Made by a program: the position numbers and the translations under genes. Under the pieces are notes generated by a model. That model saw nothing but the letters and a program-made list of their open reading frames with translations. It ran no database searches and was not told where the DNA came from. Below are positions 4,989-5,494 of a stretch of 5,494 bases of DNA, one piece after another (positions within the stretch are counted from its first letter, which is position 1; every line of letters starts with the position of its first letter). Location of the stretch: NCBI GenBank assembly GCA_003224635.1, contig QHZK01000215.1:1-5494 (forward strand), given 5' to 3'. Source of the DNA: Acidobacteriota bacterium. GTDB taxonomy: Bacteria > Acidobacteriota > Terriglobia > UBA7540.

Positions 4989-5494
4989 ATGTTTGACGAC
5001 ACCTTGCTTGATTCCGCGCCTTCGCACGCGCCTATTCTCAAGTCCGTGCATTGGATCATCGCGCTCGGGGCCGCGGTGGTGGGCTATTTCCTCGGCACTT
5101 ACGCTCTCCCGTTGCTCTCTGCCGGAGCCGACCCCAAAGTGATCTCCATGCAGTCCGGCATTTTGGGCGTGCTGGTGGGGTGCTACGCCCTGACGGTGTG
5201 CTACGTCTACGCCGACTGCCGGCACCTGGGCTTTAGCACTGCGCTCTGGGCGACGCTCACGGCGCTGCCGCTGGTGGGCTTTTTGTTCTTTCTGCTGTAT
5301 CTGTTCTACTCCGCGTCCAAGACCGGTGACTGGAAGCGGGCGACGATTCCCGTCGCCTACATTTTCGAGATCATCCTGGTGGGCTGTCTAATTTTGTATC
5401 CGCTGCTGGTCGTTGAAGGCTTGCCGAAATCGAGCTTGATGGTCTCCCTGACCGCGCCGCCTCCCCCGCCTCCTCCTCCCCCGCCTCCGGCAGC
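4989..5494 (+). CDS. TonB-like energy transducer with multi-span N-terminus (partial, 3' end outside window)
   Basis: The first 168 residues are visible. They begin MFDDTLLDSAPSHAP and carry four predicted membrane segments (about 22-43, 54-75, 86-108, 120-142). A short linker EGLPKSSLMVSLTA follows, then at least 11 consecutive prolines (157-167) at the edge. A membrane segment followed by LP-x-x-x-L-x-x-x-L-x-AP and a proline run is typical of acidobacterial TonB-family proteins. Such proteins span the periplasm with a proline-rich rod and energise outer-membrane receptors using the proton gradient via ExbB/ExbD. Classical TonB has one membrane segment, so three extra spans precede the TonB-like one. 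The part YADCRHLGFS-x2-LW (73-87) followed by PLVGFLFFLLYL (94-105) recalls small membrane modules of the phospholipase-D N-terminal (PLDc_N) type. The C-terminal TonB domain lies outside the window, so the call rests on the N-terminal half. It could instead be a membrane protein with only a proline-rich tail. Confidence 0.65.
   Translation, partial: MFDDTLLDSAPSHAPILKSVHWIIALGAAVVGYFLGTYALPLLSAGADPKVISMQSGILGVLVGCYALTVCYVYADCRHLGFSTALWATLTALPLVGFLFFLLYLFYSASKTGDWKRATIPVAYIFEIILVGCLILYPLLVVEGLPKSSLMVSLTAPPPPPPPPPPPA

Overview
The window is high-GC bacterial DNA carrying a plus-strand gene run tgt - yajC - secD - secF, followed by the 5' part of a membrane gene that most resembles the TonB energy transducers of Acidobacteriota. 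The tgt-yajC-secD-secF order is common in Gram-negative bacteria. The TonB-like start (four membrane segments, then a run of at least 11 prolines), an enlarged SecF periplasmic domain and short heptamer-built repeats all fit an acidobacterium. This assignment is an inference from protein style, not a database match.

Layout. Bases 1-92 are an imperfect inverted repeat made of degenerate 7-bp units (AGTCGAA / TTCGACT), ending just before the tgt ribosome binding site. tgt (115-1377) encodes tRNA-guanine transglycosylase with all catalytic and zinc residues, but its reading frame carries a net insert of about 47 residues. The insert comes from a second heptamer element (641-808) with 44-bp arms, 43 of 44 paired. 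YajC (1469-1837), SecD (1865-3469) and SecF (3678-4913) are the SecDF-YajC accessory complex of the Sec translocon. A 208-base gap separates secD from secF and holds a small perfect hairpin and an 11-bp direct repeat. The TonB-like gene starts at 4989 behind a strong GGAGG and runs off the window.

How the genes work together. Tgt acts on tRNA in the cytoplasm (queuosine pathway) and is only a genomic partner of the sec genes. SecD and SecF use the proton gradient to help pull exported proteins across the inner membrane; YajC associates with them. A TonB-type protein would also use that gradient, to energise outer-membrane receptors. No convincing intrinsic terminator is visible between the genes, so tgt-yajC-secD-secF may be one transcript.

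The most unusual content is the heptamer element inside tgt. It is open in all three plus-strand frames, contains two G-quadruplex motifs on the mRNA strand and one on the opposite strand, and has a duplicated 5' arm that allows two competing hairpins. The second notable point is a stretch in the SecF periplasmic domain that resembles a ComEA/GspK-type helix-hairpin-helix (SAM-like) fold.
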